Shown here piece after piece: positions 1 through 19,870 of a stretch of 64,000 nucleotides of DNA. The stretch is from assembly GCA_965153355.1 (NCBI GenBank), contig OZ231128.1, forward strand, positions 17,236,001 through 17,300,000. The letters are read 5' to 3'. Both the position numbers and the translations under genes were made by a program. The notes under the pieces were generated by a model, which was not told the origin of the DNA, ran no database searches, and saw nothing but the letters and a program-made list of their open reading frames with translations. Source of the DNA: Flaccisagitta enflata. Taxonomy: Eukaryota; Chaetognatha; Sagittoidea; Aphragmophora. Position 1 is the first letter of the stretch. The number at the start of each line of letters is the position of its first letter.

Positions 1-187
1 ACAAATTTAGTGTCGCAGAGGAAACTAACCATTTTCTTTTAACCTAAAACTGTAAAAAACAGTGATCAGTGCCATAGTTTTACAACAAACAACTTAGTTT
101 TGCTTTCTCCCTCTCTTCTTTTCTCTGTTTCCCTTCTTCTTTCCTTTATCTTTTTTTCCTTTTTTTATTTTATATTTTTCTTCTCTT

Positions 188-367
188 CTTTTAGTCAAGT
201 GCATGCAACTCTACAACCCGCTCTGTCCGTCAGTCCGTAAGGCCGTTGGTAACACTTAGCTTTTTAGGCGTTTTTGGGGTTACAGCCCAACTGCCTAGCT
301 GGTCTATTTCATCACTGCCCCTGCCCACCCGCACGCAACTTGAGTAGCCGTGTATCCGGCCTCGTTT
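188..367 (+). mobile_element. Hairpin-ended dispersed element, copy 1
   Basis: This copy starts with a T-run and a degenerate terminal hairpin (right arm TGCAACT). A short run of GTCCGTCAGTCCGT-type tetranucleotides follows. It then has the family interior (CACTGCCCCTGCCCACCCGC) and the family end GTAGCCGTGTATCCGGCC followed by TCGTTT. The inner word near the far end is GCACGCAACT, which matches the right arm of the hairpin. No protein is encoded. No target-site duplication is visible. The assignment rests on similarity to at least ten other copies in this window. Confidence 0.7.
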
Positions 368-451
368 CTTAAAGAAATTGGTGTCCATCAACGTTGGTTG
401 TATGGCAGTGTTGGCAGTACCTTCCCCTACGCCTCTGATGAGGGTGTCAAC

Positions 452-785
452 CATGGACGTAGGGGAGCTCTGAAGTTAGCCACGTCCACTAAGGATTTCA
501 AGACCGAGTCAGAATCAAGTCTGACTCATATAAAAAAGGAACATTAAAAAAAGATAGTAATTTTTTCACTTTTTGCATCATCTATGAATGAAAATCTTTC
601 ATTTTGAGGCTTTTTTATAATATTTCAAACAAACTTAGCTAAATTTTTCTCTTTTTAACTGTTTTTCAATGAAATCTTAAATTTTTCAATCTTCAATCAG
701 TCCTTATTCAAGTCCGACTTGGTTTTCAAGACCGACTTTTACCACGTCCATGGACGTGGTGGACGTGGCGTCCCCTACGTCCATG
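452..785. mobile_element. hAT-like MITE with 8-bp target duplication
   Basis: Both ends read CATGGACGTAGGGGA inward as terminal inverted repeats (15 identical bases). The element is flanked by identical 8-bp direct repeats GTGTCAAC at 444-451 and 786-793. An 8-bp duplication is the usual signature of hAT-superfamily insertion. The 334-bp interior has further inverted repeats (CCACGTCCATGGACGTGG) and no coding frame. It is a non-autonomous element; no transposase is present in the window. Confidence 0.7.
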
Positions 786-864
786 GTGTCAACCAACTCA
801 AATGACGAGATGCAATGAGGCGTCGTGGTGGAAGTGGCGGGCCAATGTCCATTTTCTATCTTTT

Positions 865-1120
<256 letters not shown>

Positions 1121-1135
1121 ACTGGTTCTTTTTCA

Positions 1136-1272
1136 TTTTTAGTCGCGGACACGCGACTCTACAGTCTACACCCTGCCTTGTCTGTCAAGCCGTTGGTCCG
1201 AAATATTCATGAATTGCGAGCGGTTATCGCTCCTGCCCAACCGTCCGCGACTGGAATGCCGTATATCTCGTG
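1136..1272 (+). mobile_element. Hairpin-ended element, short copy without long core
   Basis: The terminal hairpin AGTCGCGGACACGCGACT lies at 1141-1158 after TTTTT. The distal inverted word GTCCGCGACT is at 1243-1252 and is the exact reverse complement of the first ten bases of the hairpin. The internal core is reduced to about one GTCC unit, so this is close to a shell without an array. It contains the family interior GCTCCTGCCCAACCG. The end reads TGCCGTATATCTCG, a diverged form of GCCGTGTATCCGG. Confidence 0.7.
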
Positions 1273-1617
1273 ACCCTGTTGATATGAAAACTAAATGAGG
1301 GTGAAACCGGAGAAATCGCCTACACTTGAGTCTCTGCTGAAGTGATGTTGATCTGCGGGTCGTCGATGCCTTGGAGGCCTTTGAGCCAAGGAAAACCAGA
1401 CTGCAGTTTTGTCAGAAGGCGGATCATTCTTGTAAGATTTCGATTTTCGGGGTTTCGTTTCGTTTTCTTAACAGAGGGGGGGGGGTGGGGGGAGGAAGGG
1501 GGCGGGGCCTGGGTATGTGGCTGTAGAGTTTTTACAAGTCGGTATGGCGAGTATGGCGATGTAGATTGTCTTTTAGCTTAAAAGCGTCTTTCCATGATCT
1601 GTTGTCATCCTACACCT

Positions 1618-1830
1618 CTTTTCAGTCGCGTGCTACGCGACTCCACACCCCACTTTGTCGGTCCGTTGGTCTGTCGGTCCGTCGGTCCGTCCATCGGTCC
1701 ATCCGTAGGTCCGTCCATTGGTCACACTTTACTCTTTTTTGGTTTTTAATTTTTGCAGTAGTTGGCCTTTCTGCTCCAACCCAGATGATGAAGTGACCTC
1801 AAATATGGCCCCTCCCAACCGGTTGAGTCC
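1618..1830 (+). mobile_element. Hairpin-ended element with CGGT/CCGT core
   Basis: A perfect hairpin AGTCGCGTGCTACGCGACT lies at 1624-1642. It is followed by CCACACCCCACTTTGTCGG and a degenerate GGTC/CGTC tetranucleotide core to about 1720. The interior ACACTTTACT and GACCTCAAATATGGCCCCT is shared with other copies (57391, 59307). The distal end has decayed: AACCGGTTGAGTCC stands where the inner word should be. Confidence 0.65.
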
Positions 1831-1867
1831 TAGAAAACTGATTTGACTGTGATGGGTTTTGGGTGGG

Positions 1868-1990
1868 ATTAACGTTAGGGTTAGGGGTTGTTTTAGGGTT
1901 AGGGATGGTGTTAGGTGTGAGGTTAGGGTTAGGGGTGGTTTTAGGGTTAGGGATAGGGTTAAGTGGGATAGGGTTAGGGATAGGGATCAG
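1868..1990 (+). repeat. Degenerate telomere-like TTAGGG tract
   Basis: Roughly fifteen imperfect units of the form GTTAGGG, GTTAGGGG, TTTTAGGG and GATAGGG run on the + strand. TTAGGG is the ancestral animal telomere repeat; the units here are too irregular for a functional telomere. The tract reads as an interstitial telomere-like relic or a GGGTTA-rich microsatellite. Confidence 0.6.
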
Positions 1991-2205
1991 TCTATGAATA
2001 TATGAAAAAACAAGTGCTCAATGCCAGATTTTACCGCACATGACATAAACTGGTATAACTTTCATCTTTTGAAAATGCCAGAGGTACATTTCAGTAGTTC
2101 CCTGAGCAAAACATACGTTAGATAGTCATGGAATATATCATTGTTATCCTAAAAATTTTCTTTGCACACATTAATAACAATTGATCATTCGGCCAAATTG
2201 AAAAC

Positions 2206-2501
<296 letters not shown>

Positions 2502-2744
2502 CCTTCTTGTCGTCGTTCTGACCTCTGGTTGTTGTTGATTTGCTCCTCCAGATATTAATTCTCCGCCAAATTTTCGATTTGAGATGTTGATGAATATCCA
2601 ATTACCAAATTGGACAAAAGGGCGTTGAAGGGGTTCGAAACCGAGCCTTTATCAAACCGACTTTCTAAAAACGAACCGAACAGCCGCCTATCACCGTGAC
2701 AAGACGGGAATGCAGGCTGTTATTTGCGTAGGAGTGGGCTATCG

Positions 2745-2975
<231 letters not shown>

Positions 2976-3059
2976 TGGCAAAAAAAATTCATGGCGTTAA
3001 TCATTCCGGTCAAACCTGTCAGCAACTACTCTTGAACTACCACAATTATTGCCAGGGTA

Positions 3060-3260
3060 ATGTTAATATGACGTCAACTACTCCTGCTCCTGTTATTGTT
3101 CCTGCTCCTGCTATTGTTCCGCTCCTGATATTGTTCCTGCTTCTGCAATTTCCCTGCGCCAGTTATAATAACAGTGTTGTAACAGGGTTGTTGTTTCTGC
3201 TCCTGCTTTTGTTCCTGCTTCTGATATTGTTCCTGCTACTGTTCCTAGCAGGGGTGGTAG
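3060..3260 (+). repeat. Degenerate TCCTGCT/TGTTCCTGC minisatellite
   Basis: Irregular repeats of CTCCTGCTCCTGTTATTGTT and TTCCTGCTTCTGATATTGTT run through this stretch. A related short stretch occurs at 3575-3640. There is no coding support. Confidence 0.6.
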
Positions 3261-3290
3261 TAGTAGTTTATATTATTTATAGTCGCTTTT

Positions 3291-3568
3291 GATTTTTTTC
3301 CTCCCCTGCTTTTGATTTTCTTCCCCGCGACACGTCGCGTTGCGTTTTTATATCTATGATTTTCTCCCCCATACAGCAATAAAACAATGTAGTTAAGGTT
3401 TGAATAGTGTTAAATTGTGTTTTATAATTTGGTACTGTCAAAAAATATATTTTCCCCAAATTTCCTTTTTTTCTCATTTTTCCTCCTTTGATATCCTTAC
3501 CCATCTCCAGACCTTTTGATTTTTCCCCCCTGCGGGGGGGGGGGGAACTCAATAATATACAGGCCTGG
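3291..3568 (+). repeat. Interspersed repeat, copy 1 of a pair
   Basis: About 275 bp beginning TTTGATTTTCTTCCCCGCGAC and ending with AATATACAGGCCTG is repeated with moderate divergence at 29255-29531 in the same orientation. Shared landmarks are CGCGTTGCGTTT, AGTGTTAAATTGTGTTTTAT, GATTTGGTAC-GTCAAAA and a C-run/G-run hairpin near the end. No TIR or coding frame is evident. It is a dispersed repeat of unknown class. Confidence 0.7.
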
Positions 3569-3770
3569 TTCCTAGTCCTACTATTCTTCCTGTTTCTGCT
3601 TCTGCTTCTGTCCCTACTCTTGCTCTTGCTCCAGCAAATTTCTACTTCTCTTTCCTCCTTTGATTTCGTTAGGATTGGAAACCTTTAATTTAAGAAAAAC
3701 GTCGAGTTGCAGAAAAATAGCGGGAAAAAGTAGCCAGAGTTGGTTATCACCCTTCAGAGAAAAAAGAAGA

Positions 3771-4208
3771 GAACAAGACCGGATACACGGCCACCAGTTG
3801 CGGACGGGTGGGCAGGGGCGCAAATGCGCGTTTTCCCACTTTTCAACTTGAGCGCGACCGACCGACCGACCGACCGACCGACCGACCAACCGACCGACCG
3901 ACCGACCGACCGACCGACCGACCGACCGACCGACCGACCGACCGACCGACCGACCGACCGACCGACCGACCGACCGACCGACCGACCGACCGACCGACCG
4001 ACCGACCGACCGACCGACCGACCGACCGACCGACCGACCGACCGACCGACCGACCGACCGACCGACCGACCGACCGACCGACCGACCGACCGACCGACCG
4101 ACCGACCGACCGACCGACCGACCGACCGACCGACCGACCGACCGACCGACCGACCGACCGACCGACCGACCAAGCTTCTTTTAGAGTTGCGTGTCCGCAA
4201 CTAAAAAC
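3771..4208 (-). mobile_element. Hairpin-ended element with a giant CCGA array
   Basis: On the + strand the copy begins AACAAGACCGGATACACGGCC. The inner word AGTTGCGGAC is at 3796-3805, and a perfect (CCGA)n array of about 315 bp (3855-4172) follows. It ends with the hairpin AGTTGCGTGTCCGCAACT at 4185-4202 and AAAAA. The inner word is the exact reverse complement of the hairpin's outer ten bases. The array is almost uninterrupted, so it expanded recently. RPTD and SVGR repeat proteins predicted over it are translations of the array. Confidence 0.85.
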
Positions 4209-5337
<1,129 letters not shown>

Positions 5338-5461
5338 AACAGACTGACATAAATCCAGGAAGTCGCTGAGTAAGTTTGTGAGGACACGATTCGGTGCAGT
5401 GCGGTGAGAGGTTACGAGATTAATTCAGGATGTTGTGCATGGTGGAGCGGGAAAAAGGAAG

Positions 5462-5855
<394 letters not shown>

Positions 5856-6405
5856 GACAGACAGATAGAATAACAGATAGACAATCAGACAGAATTAGAA
5901 ACAGGAACAGAAACAAAAAACGCGTGCGACTTTGTGAGTGGCTTTGTTCGTCCGTCCATCTTGCCCAACTGGTTTACTCAATGTCGGTCTCTTGCCAAGC
6001 AATAGTCTTAAAACTACCTGGGAACGTCCATTGGCATATTTCTGGCCATGTCCATGCGATATTGTAACTTCGCAATACGTGTTTTCCGAAATACGAATGT
6101 AAGAAGTTTAGGTCGCAGGAATGCAGTGAGAGACATGAGAGACATTAAGGTCAAGAGACAGAAAAAAAACCCAGAGAAAACAGACAAAGCGATATAGAGA
6201 CAGAGACAGAGACAGAGACGGAAATTCCGAGAATCAGAACGTCAGGGAAATGAAGGAAAAAAAGAGAAAAAGCCTCAGAGGGGTCTTCTTGCTCATCTCT
6301 TTGTGTGGCTGAAGTCACGTAGAGAAATTGACACGAAGCTGGCCCGAAGATGTTTGGTGGAGCTCCCTCCTCCAAGGACTTGTACCCGGGGAGGGGGAGA
6401 ACATA

Positions 6406-6554
<149 letters not shown>

Positions 6555-7033
6555 AAGTGACATGAAGAGGACTAAATTCTAGATTCTGAACCTCTTGTAG
6601 GGTACTAAACTGCGGCAAACCAAGGAGAAAAGGGGTGAAGTAAAAGATGTCGTAATTTTTCAATCGCGTTTGCTATGTCAAAAATGATTAAATACGACGA
6701 ATATATGATCTGTTATCAATTAGAATAACTTGGAAACGCATAATAGTCTTTTTTCGCGATGAAATTCTAAAGATTTGAAAGAAAATAGAGTAGTGCCTTG
6801 AAAATCGTCTCCTGCGTTTAGATAGAGGCCAACTCGCGAAAACACACCATACCACCTTATTGATTAGCTAATGGTAAATTCAAATCTATTTTCGGAAATG
6901 ATTTTCAATGTGGCGAAGAATGGCGAGAGAAAAAACTGTGAGCCTTTGCTGAGAACAATTATTGGGATAATTAATACCATCATGGATTTTACAGGCAGGA
7001 TAAATGGAAACGTTGTTATGCATCTATGGAAGC

Positions 7034-7282
7034 ACCTTTTTAGTTGCGGACACGCAACTCCAGAAGAGGCTTTGTTTGTCCGTCCGTCCATCAGTTTGTC
7101 CGTCTGTCCGTCCATCTGTCCATCCAACCATTGGAGGTCATCAAGTTGAAAAGTGGGAAAACCAGCGTTATAGATTCTTTTTGAGTTAGTTTTAGTGTGG
7201 GGGTGTTTTGGGGTGTGGATAGGGGTTGGATGCCCCTGCCCACCTGTCCACAACAATATTGTGACCCCGCATGACTTGTTTT
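7034..7282 (+). mobile_element. Hairpin-ended element, AGTTGCGGAC subtype
   Basis: The hairpin AGTTGCGGACACGCAACT follows TTTTT. CAGAAGAGGCTTTGTTTGTC and a degenerate GTCC core to about 7135 come next. The subtype interior includes GATTCTTTTTGAG, GGGGTGTTTTGGGGTGTGG and TGCCCCTGCCCACCTGTCC. The far end is ACAACAATATTGTGACCCCGC followed by ATGACTTGTTTT. The distal word CTGTCCACAAC is a one-step decay of CCGTCCGCAAC, the reverse complement of the hairpin word. Confidence 0.75.
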
Positions 7283-7283
7283 C

Positions 7284-7564
7284 AGATGCGTGCAAGCAAC
7301 TCTATTACCCGCTATGACCATCGGTCCATCCATATGTCTGTCAGCCGATGTGTGTGTTGTTGGTGTGTGTTGTTGGTGTGTGTTGTAGGTGTGTGTTGTA
7401 GGTGTGTGTGTGTGGGTGTGTGTTGTAGGTGTGTGTGTGTAGGTGTGTGTGTAGGTGTGTGTGTAGGTGTGTGTGTGTGTGTAGGTGTGTGTGTAGGTGT
7501 GTGTGTGTAGGTGTGTGTGTAGGTGTGTGTGTAGGTGTGTGTGTAGATTTGTGTGTGTGTGTTG

Positions 7565-7645
<81 letters not shown>
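7284..7645 (+). repeat. Second hairpin start abutting a GT/TAGGTG array
   Basis: Immediately after the previous element a new hairpin-like start (AGATGCGTGCAAGCAACTCT) and TCGGTCCATCC occur. The sequence then enters a GT-rich array (7343-7642) made of TGTTGGTGTG, GTAGGTGTGTGT and pure GT blocks. No distal end is visible. Either the core expanded and erased the rest or this is a truncated copy. Confidence 0.65.
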
Positions 7646-8836
<1,191 letters not shown>

Positions 8837-9537
8837 TTTTTCTCTCTCTCATCACACAAATGAAGATTTCAGTCAAGCAAGTTGCCCCGGAGAAAATGAA
8901 TCGAATGAAGAATTGGGCCAGAGATGAAAATGGTTGAAATGGGAGACACAGTTTGTGTTGAAATGGGAGACACAGTCACAGTTTGTGATGAGAGAAAATA
9001 TCCGTGGAGACAAAGCAGGTGAGGATGTGAGAAAGTGAATGAATTGAATAATGGTAACATGTTTGGAGAGTGGGAGTAGAGCAAAAAGAGTGAAATGAAA
9101 AAGTCGCAAAAGCGTTACTGCATTAGATGCTCAGAGGCAAAAGATGACCCACGTTGTTGAGGGGAGGAGATGGTGAGAGAAGCAGGCAGTTCCACCATTT
9201 CGACCACCAAAACCCACCCTTTCATCAGTGACAATTGCCGTTGCCTGCATTGTCCCCTTGTCCTTCTCTTGCATCCTTTTGAAGGAACGTACTAAGCAAT
9301 CCGTTGCAGCCTTGCATTCACCCACTGTCACTGCTTTGGCCCACTTAGTCTCACCGTAAATCCACCCATTACTGCAGAGGAGAAAAATACTTAGCTATCA
9401 ACCCACGCAGTTTTAGTTAATCCGTTACTTTAAACCTTTTAAAGAAAAACATGGATATTTTCGCTTTACTTATTGGCTTCGTTTTGTCTCACTAATTCCA
9501 GTCAAACAGTTTTTCACAAAAAGTTACTTGATTGCTA

Positions 9538-10064
9538 CAGTACCATGGGTGCAATGACGACCTAGACTGGAGGATAGATTTTAGGTATGCTAATTTCATT
9601 TGTATCATGAAATATTTAAGATTTAGGTTATATTAAGGTTGCTCTATTGTGTGAATGTATTTGCGTCTTTTAAACTTCAATTTAATTTTGAAAAAAAAGA
9701 TCAGCTCAATTGGACTATTTTTACAGGTTTTATGGCCATCTTTAATAAGCAAAAGTTATGCAAATCAGTTTTTGGGCAAAACTTAAAAGGCCATAAAACC
9801 TGATAAAATGAACCGATTGAGCTGATTTTTTTTCTTAAAAACCATATAAGATTTTCCATCCAATCTATTGATATAGATTAAAACTTTACAAAATGAAGTC
9901 TTGATAGGGTCTAGTCGCAAGTTGAAGTTTGAGACACGCAAATATTTTCACTCAATAGCGCAACCTTTGATTAGCCTAGATCTTTAATATTTCATGATAC
10001 AAATAGAATTAAGATACCTCATATCTATCCTCCATTCTAGGTCTTTATTGCTCCCATCATACTG
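9538..10064. mobile_element. Palindromic MITE, TA target, CAGTA terminus
   Basis: A 527-bp element flanked by TA on both sides (9536-9537, 10065-10066). The ends read CAGTACCATGGGTGCAATGA and, from the right, CAGTATGATGGGAGCAATAA. The two arms stay complementary almost to the middle: GCTCAATTGG at about 9705 against CCGATTGAGC at about 9815, and GGTTTTATGGCC against GGCCATAAAACC. TA duplication plus a CAGT start is typical of Tc1/mariner-type transposition. There is no coding capacity. Confidence 0.8.
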
Positions 10065-10443
10065 TACCTTAATCTTTCGCCGACGCGTCATACTGAATCA
10101 TTCAATGACTGAATCCCCCCTCAAGCACTCTATTCACTTTATCAAGTGCTTACGGACTAATTCATTCAATAACTCACGGTTGTTCACTGACTGACTAGAT
10201 GGCTAACTCACTCCATCCACTCGACGCTTACTTTAAATTATCTAATTCATTGAGACCCAAGCGTAAGTTGTATCATGTTCTGAATACACCATGAATTTGT
10301 AAAAAGAAGGGAGAAAATTGACTGAATCAGAGAATTAATATCTATCTAAAAAAGATAAAAAAGTCTGACTATCTGATTCCTTGTTTTTCTGTCGGTCCGT
10401 CTCTCATTCTAGGTTTCTGTCTCTGTCGCTCTCGTTTATCTAG

Positions 10444-11577
<1,134 letters not shown>

Positions 11578-11844
11578 GGGCGTGTTTCTAGTGAGCGCCA
11601 AAAACGCGTTTGAACCCGTGAAACGTGATAACAGTGTGAACACATATTCAAGAATTTCAACTGTCCCACGAGGGAGTGAGCGAAGTGAGTGAGCGAGCCC
11701 GTGAACGGAGTGAGCGAGCGAAGCGAGCGTAGCGAAGCGGAGCGCTGCGGAGCGAGTGAGCGGAGTGAGCGGTGCGAGCGAACGAACGTAGCGAGCGACC
11801 GAGTGGCCCGTTCAAAACGCGATCGTCTTTGACTAGAAACGCCC
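11578..11844 (+). mobile_element. GAGCG-rich TIR element, copy 1
   Basis: The ends are GGGCGTGTTTCTAGTGAGCG and, inward from the right, GGGCGTTTCTAGTC. The middle (11670-11800) is a striking run of GAGTGAGCGAAGTGAGCG-type repeats. A related copy lies in opposite orientation at 30511-30775 and shares ends, ACGCGTTTGAAC..., GTCCCACGAGG and the GAGCG run. No protein is encoded: the R/S-rich frames over it are translations of the GAGCG repeat. Confidence 0.65.
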
Positions 11845-12434
<590 letters not shown>

Positions 12435-12436
12435 GT

Positions 12437-12572
12437 TAGGGATGTGGAAGCGGTCGATTTTCATGCTGCTTCCACCGCTTCCGCTTCCGCTTCCGCTTCC
12501 ATTTTGTAGTACAAATACTAGTAGCTATCCCACCCACCAAAATGGAAGCGGTCAATCGCTTCCACATCCCTA
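12437..12572. mobile_element. hAT-like MITE (TAGGGATGTGG), copy 1
   Basis: A 136-bp element with ends TAGGGATGTGGAAGCG and CGCTTCCACATCCCTA. It is flanked by identical 8-bp repeats GTGTAAGT at 12429-12436 and 12573-12580, which indicates hAT-type insertion. The interior contains GCTTCC hexamer repeats and TACTAGTAGCTATCCCA. A second copy in the opposite orientation is at 41093-41216 with its own 8-bp duplication. This copy has more GCTTCC units, so the hexamer expands inside the element. Confidence 0.9.
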
Positions 12573-13164
12573 GTGTAAGTATGTACGACTGTGTGTGTGT
12601 ACATGTGTGTGTGTGTGTGTGTGTACTTGCCACATTTTGGTCAGTTTCCATGTTTCTATTTTGTGTCTGTTTAAGTGACATGAACTATGAGAACTAAGGA
12701 AGCAATCTTCAGTCAACGATAGAAAAAAAAAACCCGGCATCAAAACTGCCAAATTTGGATTTGTTGTCAAACAAAGATTCCCCGGGAAATTCCGACCCTG
12801 ATCAATAATGCATAACGTTTGGCCATTGCAGTCTTGGCCTCCCCCAATTCCAAGAAAATGGACCGAGAAAGAAAAATTCACGTGGAAAAAAAAAACACTC
12901 CTTATGAGTTGGGGAGGGTCAAAGGGGGCAAAGGTAAGGCGCGTTGAAACTGTCGATTCTCATGTACGGCTACCACAACCTCCTCTTTGGCTGTTACTCA
13001 GTTCGCTTCCATTCTACAATTCAAATGATAGCCCACCGCTTCTTTCCTACTTGATAAAAAGAAGGGAAAGTGTTCTCGAAGGGCGAAGGTCCATTTACCA
13101 TGGTACGATCTAATCTAAGTTTTTTTCGGTTAACTCTCCCTCTTCCCCCCGCCCCCCTCCAAGA
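12573..13164. other. No gene recognised
   Basis: Includes a short GT run (12590-12622) and otherwise single-copy sequence with C-rich patches. No conserved product is recognisable. Confidence 0.5.
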
Positions 13165-13432
13165 AACAAGCCCGACCGGGCAACGTCGCGTCCGGGCCAT
13201 GTCTCTGCGTGTATTGATCATGTGACATATATGGAGAGACAGATGGACGAACATGTTGGTTGGTTGATCATTTGTTTTAGTATAGGATCTCAACGTGGCC
13301 AGAAACAGCCGAGAAACGCGGTTTTTGCACTTGCGTAACGGACATACGGAGGGATGGACGGACGGACGGACGGAGGGACGGACGGACATACCCTCTTATA
13401 GAGATGCGTTCCTGACGGACGCATCTAAAAAA
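13165..13432 (-). mobile_element. Hairpin-ended element, AGATGCG subtype
   Basis: On the + strand it begins AACAAGCCCGACCGGGC and GTCGCGTCCGGGCC, and has a GGAC/GGACGGAC core around 13340-13388. It ends in a 25-nt hairpin at 13402-13426 with 8-bp arms AGATGCGT and ACGCATCT, followed by AAAAAA. Relative to the AGTCGCG and AGTTGCG subtypes, both hairpin arms have changed together. A truncated copy with hairpin AGATGCGTCTTCGCATCT is at 39643, and the distal end alone (AACAAGCCTGACCGGG) is at 30893. Confidence 0.75.
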
Positions 13433-14009
13433 GGTGTCCGTCTTTTCTTGTAACTGAGATGATCAAATATTCCCTTTGTGCGTGCTTACAAGTGTAGACA
13501 TGATGTTCTTTCAGGTTTAGCGTAATGACGCTTGCCATTTGTCGATTTCTTCTAAGCCAGAAGAAAAAAAAAGAATTTCCTCCAGGGCTTCTTTTTTTCC
13601 TGCAAATGCTCTAGGATGTAGACGTAGGGCTCCATTTCTTCGCATTTGCGAATATATTACTCCATAAATAGCTAAGGAAGACAAATGCGTCTTTTGTCCT
13701 AGAAATTCTCTCTCATTTTCTCCACACGGACTCCACGCGTCTCACCTCACCACCATCAGAATGCGCAAGTGGAAGAAACTCATGTCAATGCTATTTCCAT
13801 ATATATCCAAGTGTCTTCACCTTTTGCTCTCGCTCTGTCTTCCTCACCTTCATATCAGTTCTTTTTCTTACCCTAATGCTCAGTCTGCAAAAAAGAAGGA
13901 GAGGAGGAAGGGACTCATTCGGTCTAGTCAATTATGTGCGAAGCCTCGTTTAGAAAATAAGAACATAAACTTTTTATCCAATGAAGTGCGAATTCTTAGT
14001 GTATTTAAT

Positions 14010-14206
14010 CGCATGCTGATTTATTCTACACCCCACTTTGTCTGTATGTCGGTTGGTGGGTTGGTTGGTTGGTCCGTCATGATTTACTTTTAGGGCGCTT
14101 TCAGGCAGTTTTTGCATTACTGCTCCTGCCCAAATGTATGGTGAGGCTTCTATATTATTGCCTCCGCCCACTAGCTACAACTCTGGTAGCCATGCACCCG
14201 GCCCCG
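14010..14206 (+). mobile_element. Degenerate hairpin-ended element
   Basis: The start GCATGCTGATTTATTCTACACCCC is diverged. The family interior follows: TTTGTCTGTATGTCGGTTGG, TTTTTGCATTACTGCTCCTG and CCCAAATGTATGG. The distal end CCACTAGCTACAACTCTGGTAGCCATGCACCCGGCC is an eroded form of GTAGCCGTGTATCCGGCC. It appears to be an old copy. Confidence 0.6.
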
Positions 14207-14916
14207 ATCATAAGACGTCAAATCTGCCAGGGAAAAATGAAGTGCTTCACCCTTCTTTTGCATCAATAATGGACTAATTGTCCATCCACAAATGTTTTCA
14301 TTGCTCAAGTTGTCACTTGAGACACTTGATATGTATGTCTGTTTCATATTTTACGCTTTAAGTCGCCTTTTGATAAGCAATTCTCACGGAAAATGGCAAG
14401 AAAATGAAGATTTGCATGCATGTCTTATTTCAATCACTTTTATTCACTTGTTTTTTTATTTTTACTTATGTATGTTTTCTATTTTTACCCATTTTGATAC
14501 CCTAAATGTTGGCTTCGTGGGCATGCTGTCATAAAGTGACCAATTGAAACAATATTTAAAGATACAGGAATTTAACGTATTTGAGGTAAAAGATTTGAGA
14601 GTTGAGAAGAAAAATAATTGCTCAATCTATTCAAGGGGGAAGTTTATTTACAGCAAAAAATGTAACCACTTAAGTGCGAATTTCGGATAAAAAAGGTTGC
14701 TCCTTTCGTTTTTCTTCTTCTCCGATCTCCTTTTCCATTTCTCATCATCATCTGTCATTCTTCCTCAAGACATTCTCTTTTTCTTTTTGTTTCTGTCTCA
14801 TAGACTATCTTGCTTTCTGTTGATTCGTTTTTCTGTTTGTCTGCCTGTCTGCCTGTCTGTCTTTCTGAGCGTCTGTCTTTCCTCTTCCCTCCTGCCGTTC
14901 TGTCTGTCAAACAATC
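14207..14916. other. No feature recognised
   Basis: AT-rich sequence. Short open frames here have no recognisable domain and no credible splice context. Confidence 0.5.
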
Positions 14917-16280
<1,364 letters not shown>

Positions 16281-16283
16281 TCT

Positions 16284-17200
<917 letters not shown>

Positions 17201-17439
17201 TTCATTAAAGTAACCTTTCTCCTTCTTTTTTTTTTACTTTCTTTCTTTTTTCTCCGTCATCTAGTTTTTTCTGTCTTTCTTGCAGTCTTTTACCCACTTC
17301 ATTCAATAACTTTTCCTCAAAGTCACAGATACGATCACAAGCTCCGCCTATGTTCTAAGAGTGAAGTTCTAGTGGTATTGAACCTTGCATAAGTATTTGA
17401 CGCTACAGGCCCTACCCCGGGCTTTGAAAAGTCCTCTCA

Positions 17440-17733
<294 letters not shown>

Positions 17734-18048
17734 CACTTTCTTTTCTCCCAGATATTCGTGACCCTTGACAATATCACAGTCTAGGTCATATGCTATCAAA
17801 AGGTAAGTCAATCACTTAAATCAATAAATTCTTCTACTTCTTTCTTTTCTCATTCACTAACTCGTATCCGGATGTTCCCAAAAAAGTAAAAGAAGAGGAG
17901 AGCTTAACTTTTTCTTCACCTTCCTTTTACCTCTCTCCCTGTAAAGATTTATCTGTACAAACTGTACATTTATGTGCATGTTTTTTTTTTTACATGCGCA
18001 TGATACATCTGAAGTAAATCCATTCACGTTTTGCCTAAAAGTGAGGTA

Positions 18049-18224
18049 CAGTTGAGCTTCACTTGAGCGCATGCCAAGGCACTGGACGAAATTATGCCCT
18101 ATGGTGAAGCTGCCTTATAGCCAACAAAGAAAAAAAACTAAAGAACTTATAGGGAGACTGAAAATCTTAGGCCTTATACGCGGACATGCCTTATTAGCGG
18201 GTGCGTTCTAGCGAGGGTCAACTG
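18049..18224. mobile_element. pogo-like MITE with TA duplication
   Basis: A 176-bp element flanked by TA (18047-18048, 18225-18226). The ends are CAGTTGAGCTTCACTTGAGC and, inward from the right, CAGTTGACCCTCGCTAGAAC. A CAGTTGA-CCTCG start with TA duplication matches the general form of pogo/Tigger-type termini. A second pogo-like element is at 50879-51056. There is no transposase here. Confidence 0.75.
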
Positions 18225-18652
18225 TAGTTGCAATTTGAGGGCTACTGAGGCGGTTGGTTCGTCGGTCGTTTAGCGACATGCTATCCTGCTTGGAATTTTC
18301 GGTCCGTTGGTCTTTTTTTTTCTCCACCTCCTCATCCTTCTCCCTCTCCTCCTCCTCTATCTTCTCCTCCTGCCTCTTCTCCTTGGAGGCTTCTCCTCCC
18401 CTTAGACTTATTACTATGCAATCCTCCCTTTTCCCGTTTCCCACTGACTTCTTAGCCTTTCTCTCTCTCACCCTCTTTACCTAGTTTTTTTTCTTATGTT
18501 TCTCCCAGACCTGTGCTTTATACCGCATAATCGGATTTTCATGACTGACTAACATTCCACAAAATAAATAAACTTGATGAAGAAGCAGGTTAAAAAAAAC
18601 TTGGGGAGGAATGGTAGGCAAAAAAAGGGAAAGAAATAGGAAAAGATTGAAG

Positions 18653-19870
<1,218 letters not shown>

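Noticed and set aside
2625-2650. GGTTCGAAACC resembling a tRNA B box
   Set aside because: No A box or foldable acceptor and anticodon stems upstream; no tRNA cloverleaf could be drawn.
17752-17802. A 51-bp stretch with very good acceptor (TTCTTTTCTCCCAG) and donor (AAAAG|GTAAGT)
   Set aside because: All three frames contain stops. It could be a non-coding exon, but the acceptor pyrimidines are simply the end of a CT microsatellite.
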